NCBI GenBank assembly: GCA_022615595.1
Contig: JAKEGI010000054.1
Span: 1-6,855 of the forward strand
Source of the DNA: Bacteroidales bacterium
GTDB taxonomy: Bacteria; Bacteroidota; Bacteroidia; Bacteroidales; VadinHA17
Direction: 5' to 3'
DNA: 6,855 bases
The translations under genes were made by a program, and so were the position numbers. The notes under the pieces are model-generated. The model worked only from the letters and a program-made list of their open reading frames with translations, had not been told where the DNA came from and did not search any database. Shown in pieces: positions 1 to 6,855 of this stretch; the stretch's first letter is position 1; every line of letters begins with the position of its first letter.

Positions 1-722
1 ATCTCCCTTATGCTCTTATGAGCATATCCCTCCTCACGCATCTTGATGAAGTAGGCGTTCTCTGCAAATCGTGCTGAATCAATTATCACCGGGACACCGT
101 GCCTGTCTGCCAGGGCGCGTACTCCCCTGAAGTTGGCCATGCTTACCGGTTGACCTCCGCTGGTGTTGTTTGTGACCGTCATCACGATGCACCCAAGCTT
201 CTGCCGGGGAGTCTCATCAAGCACTTTCGCGAGGAGATCAAGGTCAACGTTCCCCTTGAAAGGATCAATAGCGCTGATATCCCTGGCCACTGCCACGGTG
301 CAGTCGACAGCTGTTGCCTTGCGGAACTCTATATGGCCCTTGGTTGTATCGAAATGGGCATTTCCGGGGATGATATCGCCCTCCTTGACCAGAACGGAGA
401 AGAGCACATTTTCTGCCGCGCGCCCCTGGTGTGTGGGAAGAAAATACTCAAACCCGGTTATATCGAGTATGGCTTCCTTGAGGTTATAGTATGACGAGGC
501 TCCGGCGTAGCTCTCATCGCCGGTCATTATTGCACCCCACTGTTTGTCACTCATGGCGCCGGTACCGGAATCTGTCAGGAGATCAATGAACACCTGCTCT
601 GACCTCAGGTTGAAGAGATTATATGAAGCTTGCCTGATCCACTCCTGACGCTCTTCAATTGTGCTTTTACGGAGTGACTCAACCATTTTTATCTTATAAG
701 GTTCGCAATGGGGTAAAGTCAT
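1..722 (-). CDS. tnaA: Tryptophanase (L-tryptophan indole-lyase), 5' part of gene
   Basis: PLP-dependent beta-eliminating lyase that splits tryptophan into indole, pyruvate and ammonia in the cytoplasm. I translated 240 residues from the minus strand; the rest, including the PLP lysine, lies beyond position 1. Visible family blocks are FIDLLTDSGTGA (45-56), GDESYAG (68-74; Tyr72 matches E. coli Tyr74), PTHQGR (96-101), HFDTTKGH (123-130), GGQPVS (199-204) and DSARFAENAYFIK (215-227; Arg218 matches E. coli Arg230). Asp125 in FDTT is the position where tyrosine phenol-lyase carries Thr, which favours tryptophanase. About 10 residues present before FDTT in the E. coli enzyme are missing, as I recall for Bacteroides homologues. 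The start at 722 was chosen because CEPYKIKMVES aligns with the N-terminus of the family; Met at 686 would cut this off. No Shine-Dalgarno is visible. It is divergent from the DUF3078 gene. Confidence 0.93.
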   Translation of the reverse strand, partial: MTLPHCEPYKIKMVESLRKSTIEERQEWIRQASYNLFNLRSEQVFIDLLTDSGTGAMSDKQWGAIMTGDESYAGASSYYNLKEAILDITGFEYFLPTHQGRAAENVLFSVLVKEGDIIPGNAHFDTTKGHIEFRKATAVDCTVAVARDISAIDPFKGNVDLDLLAKVLDETPRQKLGCIVMTVTNNTSGGQPVSMANFRGVRALADRHGVPVIIDSARFAENAYFIKMREEGYAHKSIRE

Positions 723-881
723 ATGAGATTTAATTTATGTTAAACAAAACGAAAAAAGTAATAGACTGGTTAACAGTACTTAGGCAGGGTGAGTGTCAGA
801 AGGCATCCCTGTTCTTGATATTGCGGTATATCACTTTCCTGTTTCTTTCCGTTTGAAAAAGGGAAACCATAATAATGGCTA
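723..881 (-). promoter_or_regulatory. Long tnaA leader with small ORF and hairpin (tentative)
   Basis: This is the stretch between the predicted tnaA transcription start and its start codon. Read on the minus strand it holds a 24-codon ORF (870-796), starting MVSLFQ and ending KNRDAF, with no visible Shine-Dalgarno and no Trp codon. A 7-bp stem with one bulged A (CAGGGATG 811-804 with CACCCTG 791-785) places the stop codon of this ORF in its 12-nt loop. A weaker stem (ACTG 777-774 with CAGT 768-765) precedes a run of six T (757-752). An 8-codon ORF (806-780) overlaps the first stem. The arrangement recalls leader-controlled tna operons, but none of it resembles TnaC in sequence, and short ORFs and weak stems are common by chance. 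Confidence 0.25.
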
Positions 882-887
882 TTTTTG
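853..887 (+). promoter_or_regulatory. Possible promoter for the DUF3078 gene
   Basis: TATTTTTG at 880-887 matches TAnnTTTG exactly on the plus strand. The nearest upstream TTG is at 853-855, a spacing of 24 bases, longer than the usual 19-21, so the -33 element is weak. The transcript would start near 893-896 and have a 5' leader of about 25 nt. This -7 box directly abuts the opposing -7 box of the tnaA promoter. Confidence 0.4.
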
Positions 888-918
888 CAAATATAGTCTT
901 TTTACAAGTGGAGAGCAA
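888..918 (-). promoter_or_regulatory. Probable promoter for tnaA (Bacteroidetes type)
   Basis: On the minus strand, TTG at 918-916 is followed by 20 bases and then TATATTTG at 895-888, a full match to the Bacteroidetes consensus TAnnTTTG with typical spacing. Transcription would start near 880-883, leaving a leader of roughly 160 nt before the tnaA start at 722. The -33 triplet lies just inside the untranslated end of the divergent gene. This is a motif match only; no transcript data are available. Confidence 0.55.
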
Positions 919-920
919 TT

Positions 921-2852
921 ATGAGTAAATTAATGAGTCTTAAGCAAATCAGGTCAATAATTTTCACCCTTCCGGCTTTAACATTCCTCATTTTCAGTGC
1001 GACACCATTATCGGGTCAGGGAGAGACGAAGCCTGAGCATGCCCGTCTCACAGTCATTGACACTACTGCCATCAGGGATGAGCGGTTGAGACAGATTCGC
1101 GGAACGCCTGTTACCGGCCCCTCAGGCATTGACAAGATCACTCTTGACACTGAGGCATCATTGAGGTTTATTCAGAAGCTTCATTCATCGGCCGGCATAT
1201 GGAGGAAGAGCGGTGACCCCCTGCGGGAAGCCCTGGGCTTACTTATCTTCCATGCATCAAGGCCTGAGCCTGACACTATCTTCAGGTACCTTTCAGGATA
1301 TGATTTCGAGAGGATCAGGGTGCCGTTAGATCACTATTATAAGCTTGATTCTATCAGGATCATACTCCCGTTCATCCCGGCAGACTCCGCTGCGGCAGAC
1401 ACCATTAACAACGCTGCCGGAGAGGGCGAGATGTTCATTGAGGCAGGCACCAGGCTGGAAAAGGTGAAGCTCACTCCGGATGACCGGCCTGTGATGAAGA
1501 ATGACACACTGGCAATCAATGATTCAGTCTATATCCTGGTGAAGGAGTTTGTGCCGGCCGTTCTGCCGCAGAATACAACCGACACAATTGTTCTCGTAAT
1601 TACGGATACGCTTCCTGAACCGGCACTTAACAGGGCTGATTTTCCCTTCAGATACCTGAAGTATCCCTATATGGCAGACTCGCTGTCTGTTGCTGTCAGG
1701 TCGCTTTTGAAATACATCGAGGAGCGTGATTCGACAGAGCTGAGATTCATCGCTGAAACAGGAAGGGGATCTGAAGTATGGCTGAACAGCAGGTCTGACA
1801 AGCTGATAAGATTCTGGCTTCCTGACGGGGAGGGAGACTCTGTCACGGTCTGGATCGGGAGCCCGATGAGAAACACTGTTACTCTGCAGGCGGAGGAGGG
1901 GGTTCTCTTCAAGAAGCAGGTGTGGCACGATGCCTACGTAGATACCCGTGTAAATGTAACTACGGTGCAGGAAGAGGCTTTGCGCAAGGTGACGCTGAGT
2001 AAGATCAAACCAAATTACTGGAAATACAAGGGTGACATTTCATATCTCCTGTCACAGGGCCTCGTCTCAAACTGGGCCAAAGGAGGTGAAAACAACATCT
2101 CCTCTGTTCTTGATATATCAGGTAACCTTGATTATAACAACAAGGAGTCTAAGGTTAGTTCAGCAACATGGGGAAGGCTGGCGCTCGGCTTGCAGACTTC
2201 GGGGAAGAATGCTGATATAAGGAAGAATCTGGATATAATAGAGATATACTCAAAGCTTAATCACAGTGCTTTCGGAAAGTTTAACCTCAGCGGGACCTTT
2301 CAGTTTAAAACACAGTTTCTGCCGGGGTATAACTACCCTAATGATTCGGTGAAGGTCTCCAAATTCTTCAACCCGGCAATACTGATCTTTGGTTATGGTC
2401 TTGATTACAAGCCAAACAAAAGTATATCAATAAACTTTTCTCCTCTCTCATACAAGGGTACATTCGTTCCTGACACTGCGGAAATCAATCAGACAAAGTA
2501 CGGTATTCCTGCAGACAGGAAGTCGAAGAATGAGATGGGCTCTTACCTGACCATAATCAGCAAGAATAACCTCTATGACAGGGTAACGATGACCAACAGG
2601 GTTCAGCTCTTCAGCAACTTCCTGAATAATCCGCTTAATATTGATATTGACTGGGAGATGATTGCGACGATGAATCTCAACTGGTTTACTGACCTGAAGA
2701 TCAACACCCATCTGATCTATGATGATGACACTGTGCTTCCCGTTTATGATGATGACGGGGAACCTGTTCTCGGTCCCGACGGGAAGCAGAAGAAGGTTCC
2801 GAGGTTGCAGTTCAAGGAGGTACTTGGCGTCTCGTTTGTCTTCAGATTTTAA
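921..2852 (+). CDS. Exported DUF3078 protein, probable outer-membrane beta-barrel
   Basis: A 643-residue protein. Residues 1-33 form a signal peptide (basic start, hydrophobic core about 12-26, likely cleavage near LSGQG). Residues about 34-355 are a beta-rich region rich in Asp, Ser and Thr that I cannot assign to a named domain. From about 365 onward it matches the Bacteroidetes-specific DUF3078 family: YWKYKGDISYLLSQG leads into NWAKGGENN (384-392), then alternating amphipathic strands rich in aromatic residues. An acidic loop (IYDDD, then VYDDDGEP and GPDGK, about 599-622) precedes the final strand, and the chain ends FVFRF, as expected for a barrel-terminal beta signal. The biochemical function of the family is unknown to me; an outer-membrane location is inferred. 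GGAGAG (910-915) lies 5 bases before the ATG and supports this start over Met5. It appears to be transcribed alone, and its stop overlaps that of the converging GNAT gene. Confidence 0.85.
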   Translation: MSKLMSLKQIRSIIFTLPALTFLIFSATPLSGQGETKPEHARLTVIDTTAIRDERLRQIRGTPVTGPSGIDKITLDTEASLRFIQKLHSSAGIWRKSGDPLREALGLLIFHASRPEPDTIFRYLSGYDFERIRVPLDHYYKLDSIRIILPFIPADSAAADTINNAAGEGEMFIEAGTRLEKVKLTPDDRPVMKNDTLAINDSVYILVKEFVPAVLPQNTTDTIVLVITDTLPEPALNRADFPFRYLKYPYMADSLSVAVRSLLKYIEERDSTELRFIAETGRGSEVWLNSRSDKLIRFWLPDGEGDSVTVWIGSPMRNTVTLQAEEGVLFKKQVWHDAYVDTRVNVTTVQEEALRKVTLSKIKPNYWKYKGDISYLLSQGLVSNWAKGGENNISSVLDISGNLDYNNKESKVSSATWGRLALGLQTSGKNADIRKNLDIIEIYSKLNHSAFGKFNLSGTFQFKTQFLPGYNYPNDSVKVSKFFNPAILIFGYGLDYKPNKSISINFSPLSYKGTFVPDTAEINQTKYGIPADRKSKNEMGSYLTIISKNNLYDRVTMTNRVQLFSNFLNNPLNIDIDWEMIATMNLNWFTDLKINTHLIYDDDTVLPVYDDDGEPVLGPDGKQKKVPRLQFKEVLGVSFVFRF

Positions 2853-3970
2853 AGGGGCCTGGTGAAGATTCTGAAACGCTTGACGATTTTTCCGCCAAGG
2901 CGTTCATATTCCGCCCTCATACGGGTGTTTTCCTCAAGAACGAGATGACTGTCGATGGTGGTCATCTTCTTTCTTATAGCTGATTCCAGTATTTTGGCAC
3001 CCATGAGTGTGTCAATACCCTGTCCGCGGTATTCCGCCTTAACCCCGCCCAGCATCATGAGAAGTGTTTTTGACGTTAGGGCAGCATAGAGGATAAAGAA
3101 CAGACCGAATGGATAAAGGTATCCTCCTGACCTCCTGATGCCGCTGCTCAGGTCGGGCATGCCTATCGCGAAGCCAACAAGTGTACCCTGGCTGTTTGAT
3201 ACAATCTTGATAAATTCAGGATTCAGCAGTGGAAGGTAGCGGTTTGCGAATTCCATTTTCTCCTCGTCAGTCAGCGGCACAAATCCGTAAATCTCGGCAA
3301 AGGTTTCATTCATAAGCTCAAGGACATCAATAATGTATGGCCTTATCTCTTTCCTTGATCTGAACTCAATAAGTTTAAGGTCCTGTCTATGTGCAACCCG
3401 TTCGAAGATCCTTGTGTATAATTCAGGCAATACCTGTGGTATCGGGGCATGGTAGCTGAGTATATCCTTCTTTTTAACATAGCCTGCCTGGCTCAGCAAC
3501 TCTGGGAGATAGGGGAGGTTTGACACCGAGGTCATAACTGAAGGCACGTCAAAGCCTTCGATCTGAAAGCCCTGGGGGTCTTTGTCGGAGAAGCCCAGCG
3601 GGCCTACTATTGCTGTCATTCCCTTTTCTCTTGCCCACTCTTCAACGGCGCTTATCAGTGCATTGAAAACCTCATGGTCATTGTAGCATTCCATGAAGCA
3701 GAAACGGCCATGATTCTCCCTGTTGATCTTATTGTATTTATGGCTGATTATCCCCATTATCCTTCCCACCGCCTCCCTGCCGCGCCAGGCGATCAGCATT
3801 ATTGTGTCGGCATGTTCGAATGCATGGTTCTTATCCCTGTCAAAGAGAACCCATTCATCAGTCCACAGTGGCGGCAGCCAGTGCGGGTCGTTGCGATGTA
3901 TCTTTTTCGGCAGAAAGATGAAGGTACGGAGCTCTTCCCTGCCCGATACCCTGCGGAGTTCAAGTTTCAT
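2849..3970 (-). CDS. GNAT-like acyltransferase family protein, substrate unknown
   Basis: A 373-residue soluble protein, last gene of the minus-strand run. It resembles a conserved bacterial family usually annotated as GNAT N-acetyltransferase. Its features are a start of the form MKLELRRVSGREELRTF followed by a DPHWLPPL block (28-35), the block GPLGFSDKDPQGF (123-135), which I recognise as typical of the family, and near the C-terminus GVKAEYRGQGID (309-320), which fits the acetyl-CoA pyrophosphate-binding loop (R/Q-x-x-G-x-G/A). Length is normal for this two-part family. I chose Met at 3970. An in-frame ATG at 4030 would add 20 hydrophobic residues encoded partly by a T9 tract and would overlap ubiA; family alignment does not support it. 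With the 3970 start there is a 37-nt gap after ubiA and no Shine-Dalgarno. The substrate is not predictable from sequence. Confidence 0.8.
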   Translation of the reverse strand: MKLELRRVSGREELRTFIFLPKKIHRNDPHWLPPLWTDEWVLFDRDKNHAFEHADTIMLIAWRGREAVGRIMGIISHKYNKINRENHGRFCFMECYNDHEVFNALISAVEEWAREKGMTAIVGPLGFSDKDPQGFQIEGFDVPSVMTSVSNLPYLPELLSQAGYVKKKDILSYHAPIPQVLPELYTRIFERVAHRQDLKLIEFRSRKEIRPYIIDVLELMNETFAEIYGFVPLTDEEKMEFANRYLPLLNPEFIKIVSNSQGTLVGFAIGMPDLSSGIRRSGGYLYPFGLFFILYAALTSKTLLMMLGGVKAEYRGQGIDTLMGAKILESAIRKKMTTIDSHLVLEENTRMRAEYERLGGKIVKRFRIFTRPL

Positions 3971-4007
3971 CGATAGGCAGAATATAAGGTAAATGTAAAA
4001 AAAAATA

Positions 4008-4886
4008 CTATACCATGACGAGGAGGTCAATTATTACCATTACACCGTAAATAAGTCCGGCGACGCCATTTGTGGTGCCAAATGCAAGGTTGACCCTGCT
4101 CAGATCGTCGGGCTTCACAATGAAGTGCTGATAGGCCAGAAGCGTAAGGAAGATGAATGCGCCGATCCAGTAAATGACTCGCCCGTCACCTGCCAGCCCA
4201 GCGGCCACGACCAATAAGGCCGTTACAGCGTGCAGGAGTAGTGAGACCATGAGGGCACTGCGTCGTGACATAACGGCGGGGATGGAGTAGAGGCCGGTAT
4301 CGCGGTCGAATTCATCGTCCTGCAGGGCATATATGATGTCGAATCCGCTTACCCATGTCAGCACTATGGCTGAGTAAATAAGCGGCATCAGGGCAAAAGT
4401 GCCGGTGACGGCAATATAGGCTCCTATAGGGGCAAGGCTGAGGCCGAGGCCCAGGATAAAATGACATAGCGGGGTAAACCTCTTTGTAAAACTGTAACCG
4501 AGGATGACTGCCAGAGCCACTGGCGACAGAGCCAGGGTCAGGCTGTTGATGAATCCGGCAGAAACAATGAACATAGCAGAGCTGGCTATGACGAACATCA
4601 GTGCATGCCGCTGAGAGATTTTTCCCGACGGTATCTCGCGGCCGGCTGTCCGCGGATTCAGGCGGTCAAAACGGTGATCGGCATACCTGTTGAAGCCCAT
4701 GGCTGCACTTCTGGCAAATACCATACATGCAATCATGAGAAGAAAGATCTTCAGGCTGAATCGTTCACCCTCAGCCATTGTTCCCAGGAAAAACCCGACC
4801 AGCGCAAACGGCAAGGCAAAGAGTGTATGGCTGAACTTAACGAGAGAGAGATAATCATTCGCCCTTGCCAGCAGCTTCTTCATCAT
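4008..4886 (-). CDS. mqnP: UbiA-family prenyltransferase, probably MqnP-type
   Basis: Integral membrane prenyltransferase of 292 residues with about eight or nine hydrophobic segments. The two Asp-rich motifs that bind Mg-prenyl diphosphate are present: N66-x3-D70-x3-D74 (NRYADHRFD) and D183 to D194 ([12 protein letters not shown]). The sequence fits the subgroup usually annotated 'putative 4-hydroxybenzoate polyprenyltransferase', which in bacteria without ubiquinone corresponds to MqnP, the enzyme that prenylates 1,4-dihydroxy-6-naphthoate in the futalosine menaquinone pathway. The assignment to MqnP rather than another UbiA member is inferred from subfamily likeness and the probable Bacteroidota host; no other mqn gene is in view. 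The start is one of two adjacent ATGs (4886 or 4883), both overlapping the end of the macrodomain ORF by about 30 nt, so translation is probably coupled. It is followed 37 nt later by the GNAT-like gene. Confidence 0.85.
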   Translation of the reverse strand: MMKKLLARANDYLSLVKFSHTLFALPFALVGFFLGTMAEGERFSLKIFLLMIACMVFARSAAMGFNRYADHRFDRLNPRTAGREIPSGKISQRHALMFVIASSAMFIVSAGFINSLTLALSPVALAVILGYSFTKRFTPLCHFILGLGLSLAPIGAYIAVTGTFALMPLIYSAIVLTWVSGFDIIYALQDDEFDRDTGLYSIPAVMSRRSALMVSLLLHAVTALLVVAAGLAGDGRVIYWIGAFIFLTLLAYQHFIVKPDDLSRVNLAFGTTNGVAGLIYGVMVIIDLLVMV

Positions 4887-5190
4887 TTCGGGCTTTTATG
4901 AATATTTCGTAGTCCTTCCGGCTGTACATTACAAATATCACCTTCTCGGGGTAAGTGTGGTTACCGAGGAACCGCTTTGTCTCTCTGACTGCTATCATGG
5001 CAGCCTGGCCTGTGGGGCATCCGCCCAGTCTCAGGCATTCATCGAGCAGCAGCGGGCCTGCAGCCCTGTGAATTGCGCCATCGACACCTCCGCCACCGGC
5101 AAGGCTTTCATTTGCAGCATTGACAATGGCATCTGCCTCAACTGATGCTATATCACCCGTTATTACCTCTATGCGTTCTGAAATAATCAT
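4855..5190 (-). CDS. Macrodomain protein with large internal deletion
   Basis: A 111-residue ORF clearly derived from a MacroD/YmdB-like ADP-ribose-binding macrodomain, which normally has about 170-180 residues. The N-terminal half is intact: [18 protein letters not shown] (10-27) and [14 protein letters not shown] (32-45), holding the Asn and Asp known to matter for de-ADP-ribosylation in this class, then GGCPTGQA (56-63). The next residues, [12 protein letters not shown] (64-75), belong to the late helix normally found after the GVYGYP loop, followed by the last strand [10 protein letters not shown] (81-90). About 65-70 residues are therefore missing between 63 and 64 (near positions 4999-5004), including the HTVGP strand and the phosphate-binding STGxYGYP loop. 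The reading frame is kept. It is probably unable to bind ADP-ribose normally and may be a decaying gene. Its ATG overlaps the pheT stop (ATGA), and its end overlaps ubiA by 32 nt. Confidence 0.82.
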   Translation of the reverse strand: MIISERIEVITGDIASVEADAIVNAANESLAGGGGVDGAIHRAAGPLLLDECLRLGGCPTGQAAMIAVRETKRFLGNHTYPEKVIFVMYSRKDYEIFIKARNDEEAAGKGE

Positions 5191-6855
5191 CTGAGTGAGG
5201 CACCAAACTCGCGTTCAAAGGCCTTTGCCAGGGCGCTCATAACCTTTTCGATGTTCTTGTCAGTAAGAGTCTGCCTGTCGTCTCTGAGGATAAAGCTTAC
5301 AGCATACGATTTCTTATCGCGTCCCAGCGCATCGCTCTCATATACATCAAAAAGGTCAACCTCACGCAGGATGTTACGTTCCGTTTTAAAGGCCAGTTCG
5401 CGTATCTGGCTGAATTTAACTGATCTGTCGAGCAAAAGAGCAAGGTCACGACGTACCCATGGATACCTGGGCAGCTCACTGAATCGTATCTTTCCTGATT
5501 TCAGAGTCTTCAGAATATTATCCCAGCAGAGCTCAGCATAGAAGACATCCTGTTTTATGTCAAACATTGAGAGGTATTTCCTTGAAATCGCGCCGAGTGA
5601 AGCGATCTCAACGCCGCCGGCAGAATACCTGATTCCCTCCCTGTACCAGCCCGATGACTCGTCAGACTTTGATAATTCATCATCCCTGATGCCAAAGCGT
5701 GAGAGCAAAAGTTCCGTATATCCCTTGATATGGAAGAATCCTGCAGGTGCCTCCGCGGCGTTCCATCTTTGTCTGTTGACACTTCCTGTCACGGCAAGGG
5801 CAAGTATCTGTCTCTCGCTGTAATTATCTGTTATCTCCAGGGTTTTTTTGTCATGCTTCTTCGCATATACGTATCCAAGTTCATAGAGTTTCAGATCGCT
5901 GTTCTGCCTGTTTATGTTCCATGAGACGGTATTCAGCATGCCGGGAAGGAGTGAGAGGCGCATCACGTTCAGATCGCTGCTGAGAGGATTGGCGAGACGT
6001 ACCATCGATGGCAGATCGAAATCTCCTGTTGTCTCAAACCATGCAGCCGGGGCCAGTGAGTTGCACATGATCTCTGCAAAACCGTTACCGGAAAGCAGTT
6101 CAGCCATATTCACAGCCACCTTTTCCCTGTCAGGTTTCTCTGTATAAGAGAGCATCGAGTGCATCTCATTGCTGATGCTGATGTTGTTATAACCGAAAAT
6201 CCTGAGCACTTCCTCCGTCACGTCGGCTTCACGTGTCACATCGACCCTGTATGCCGGTATCTCAAGTGAAAGGAGCTCGCGTGTCTCCTCCGTGATCCGG
6301 ATATCAAGGCTGTTGAGTATTGTCTTGACCGTCTCAGGAGGGATCTCTCTTCCAATCAGTCTGTACATCCTGTCAAGTGAAAGTTTCACCACAGCTTTTC
6401 TGACGGGTGACGGGTACAGGTCAGTTATCTCACCTGTTATCTCGCCGCCGGCAACTTCCCTGATCAGCAGGGCAGCTCTCTTGAGAGCATAGAGTGTCAT
6501 TTCAGGGTCGGTACCTCTCTCGAACCTGTATGACGCATCAGTGTGCAGGTCATGACGTCTTGATGTTCTGCGCACTGAGACAGGACTGAATGTCGCACTC
6601 TCGAGGAAGAGTGATGTAGTTGTTTCCGTCACCCCTGATTTCAGTCCGCCGAATACTCCCGCGATACACATACCTTCGCTCTCATTGCATATCATCAGAT
6701 CTTCTGATGACAGCTCACGTTCGTTACCGTCGAGGGTCACGAACCTGGTCTTGTCAGGAAGATGTCTGACAACGACCTTATCTCCTTTTATGGCAGCAGC
6801 ATCGAAAGCATGCAGCGGCTGGCCTGTCTCATGAAGGACAAAGTTGGTAATGTCG
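5187..6855 (-). CDS. pheT: Phenylalanyl-tRNA synthetase beta subunit, 3' part
   Basis: Beta chain of the cytoplasmic alpha2-beta2 enzyme that charges tRNA-Phe. The visible 555 residues are the C-terminal two thirds; roughly 250-270 N-terminal residues, including the OB-fold tRNA-binding domain, lie beyond the right edge. Domains in order by fragment residue are as follows. The B3/B4 editing domain (1-130) contains [38 protein letters not shown] and [13 protein letters not shown]. The B5 domain (about 145-228) contains [20 protein letters not shown] followed by IFGYNN. The catalytic-like core follows at about 235-455. The FDX-ACB anticodon-binding domain (about 459-555) begins [14 protein letters not shown]. 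The reading frame is open through the edge at 6854, so the GTG at 6740 is internal and not a start. The stop TGA overlaps the macrodomain ATG, which makes this the first visible gene of the minus-strand run. Its promoter lies outside the window. Confidence 0.96.
   Translation of the reverse strand, partial: DITNFVLHETGQPLHAFDAAAIKGDKVVVRHLPDKTRFVTLDGNERELSSEDLMICNESEGMCIAGVFGGLKSGVTETTTSLFLESATFSPVSVRRTSRRHDLHTDASYRFERGTDPEMTLYALKRAALLIREVAGGEITGEITDLYPSPVRKAVVKLSLDRMYRLIGREIPPETVKTILNSLDIRITEETRELLSLEIPAYRVDVTREADVTEEVLRIFGYNNISISNEMHSMLSYTEKPDREKVAVNMAELLSGNGFAEIMCNSLAPAAWFETTGDFDLPSMVRLANPLSSDLNVMRLSLLPGMLNTVSWNINRQNSDLKLYELGYVYAKKHDKKTLEITDNYSERQILALAVTGSVNRQRWNAAEAPAGFFHIKGYTELLLSRFGIRDDELSKSDESSGWYREGIRYSAGGVEIASLGAISRKYLSMFDIKQDVFYAELCWDNILKTLKSGKIRFSELPRYPWVRRDLALLLDRSVKFSQIRELAFKTERNILREVDLFDVYESDALGRDKKSYAVSFILRDDRQTLTDKNIEKVMSALAKAFEREFGASLR

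Noticed and set aside
99..494. 131-codon plus-strand ORF (and an overlapping one at 163-489)
   Set aside because: Antisense to the tryptophanase, whose minus-strand translation is strongly conserved. The plus-strand product has no recognisable family features.
684..686. ATG as the start of tnaA
   Set aside because: The in-frame ATG at 722 adds 12 residues that align with the N-terminus of known tryptophanases.
3674..3992. Plus-strand ORFs of 100 and 89 codons
   Set aside because: They lie antisense to the 5' part of the GNAT-like gene; compositional shadows with no domain.
3997..4005. T9 run after ubiA as an intrinsic terminator
   Set aside because: No stable GC-rich hairpin precedes it on the minus strand, and the next gene starts only 37 nt after ubiA.
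4605..4901. 98-codon plus-strand ORF
   Set aside because: Antisense to the ubiA start region, with no recognisable motif and no upstream signal.
5555..5924. Several short ORFs on both strands within pheT
   Set aside because: pheT is continuous and conserved here; these are out-of-frame shadows.
6738..6740. GTG as the start of the pheT ORF
   Set aside because: The upstream frame stays open to the window edge and encodes conserved PheT sequence (GQPLHAFDA and RHLPDKTRF), so this codon is an internal Val.

Overview
The window looks like a chromosomal segment of a Bacteroidota (Bacteroidetes) bacterium, most likely of the Bacteroidales or a near relative. Three things point there: a DUF3078-type outer-membrane protein, a tryptophanase of the short Bacteroides-like form, and promoter-like sites matching the Bacteroidetes pattern (TTG, about 20 bases, then TAnnTTTG), with weak or absent Shine-Dalgarno sequences before most genes. 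Base composition is moderate and even. I see no mobile element, tRNA, rRNA or CRISPR array.

Layout from left to right. (1) Positions 1-722, minus strand: the N-terminal 240 residues of a tryptophanase (tnaA), running off the left edge. (2) Positions 723-920: a divergent intergenic region with two abutting -7 boxes at 880-895. The minus-strand promoter would give tnaA a leader of about 160 nt containing a possible 24-codon upstream ORF and a hairpin. (3) Positions 921-2852, plus strand: a 643-residue exported protein whose C-terminal part is a DUF3078 beta-barrel-like domain. (4) Positions 2849-6855, minus strand: a compact run, read right to left, of pheT (3' part), a macrodomain gene with a large in-frame internal deletion, a UbiA-family prenyltransferase (probably the MqnP type of the futalosine menaquinone route) and a GNAT-like protein. 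The plus-strand and minus-strand units converge at about 2850, where their stop codons overlap by four bases.

Functionally the window mixes core housekeeping (Phe-tRNA synthetase beta), probable quinone biosynthesis, tryptophan catabolism to indole and an envelope protein of unknown role. The pheT-macrodomain-ubiA-GNAT run overlaps or nearly abuts, so it is probably one transcript, but its members do not obviously share a pathway. I did not find a clear new biological system. The observations most worth checking are the macrodomain that has lost its central third yet stayed in frame, and the long tnaA leader.
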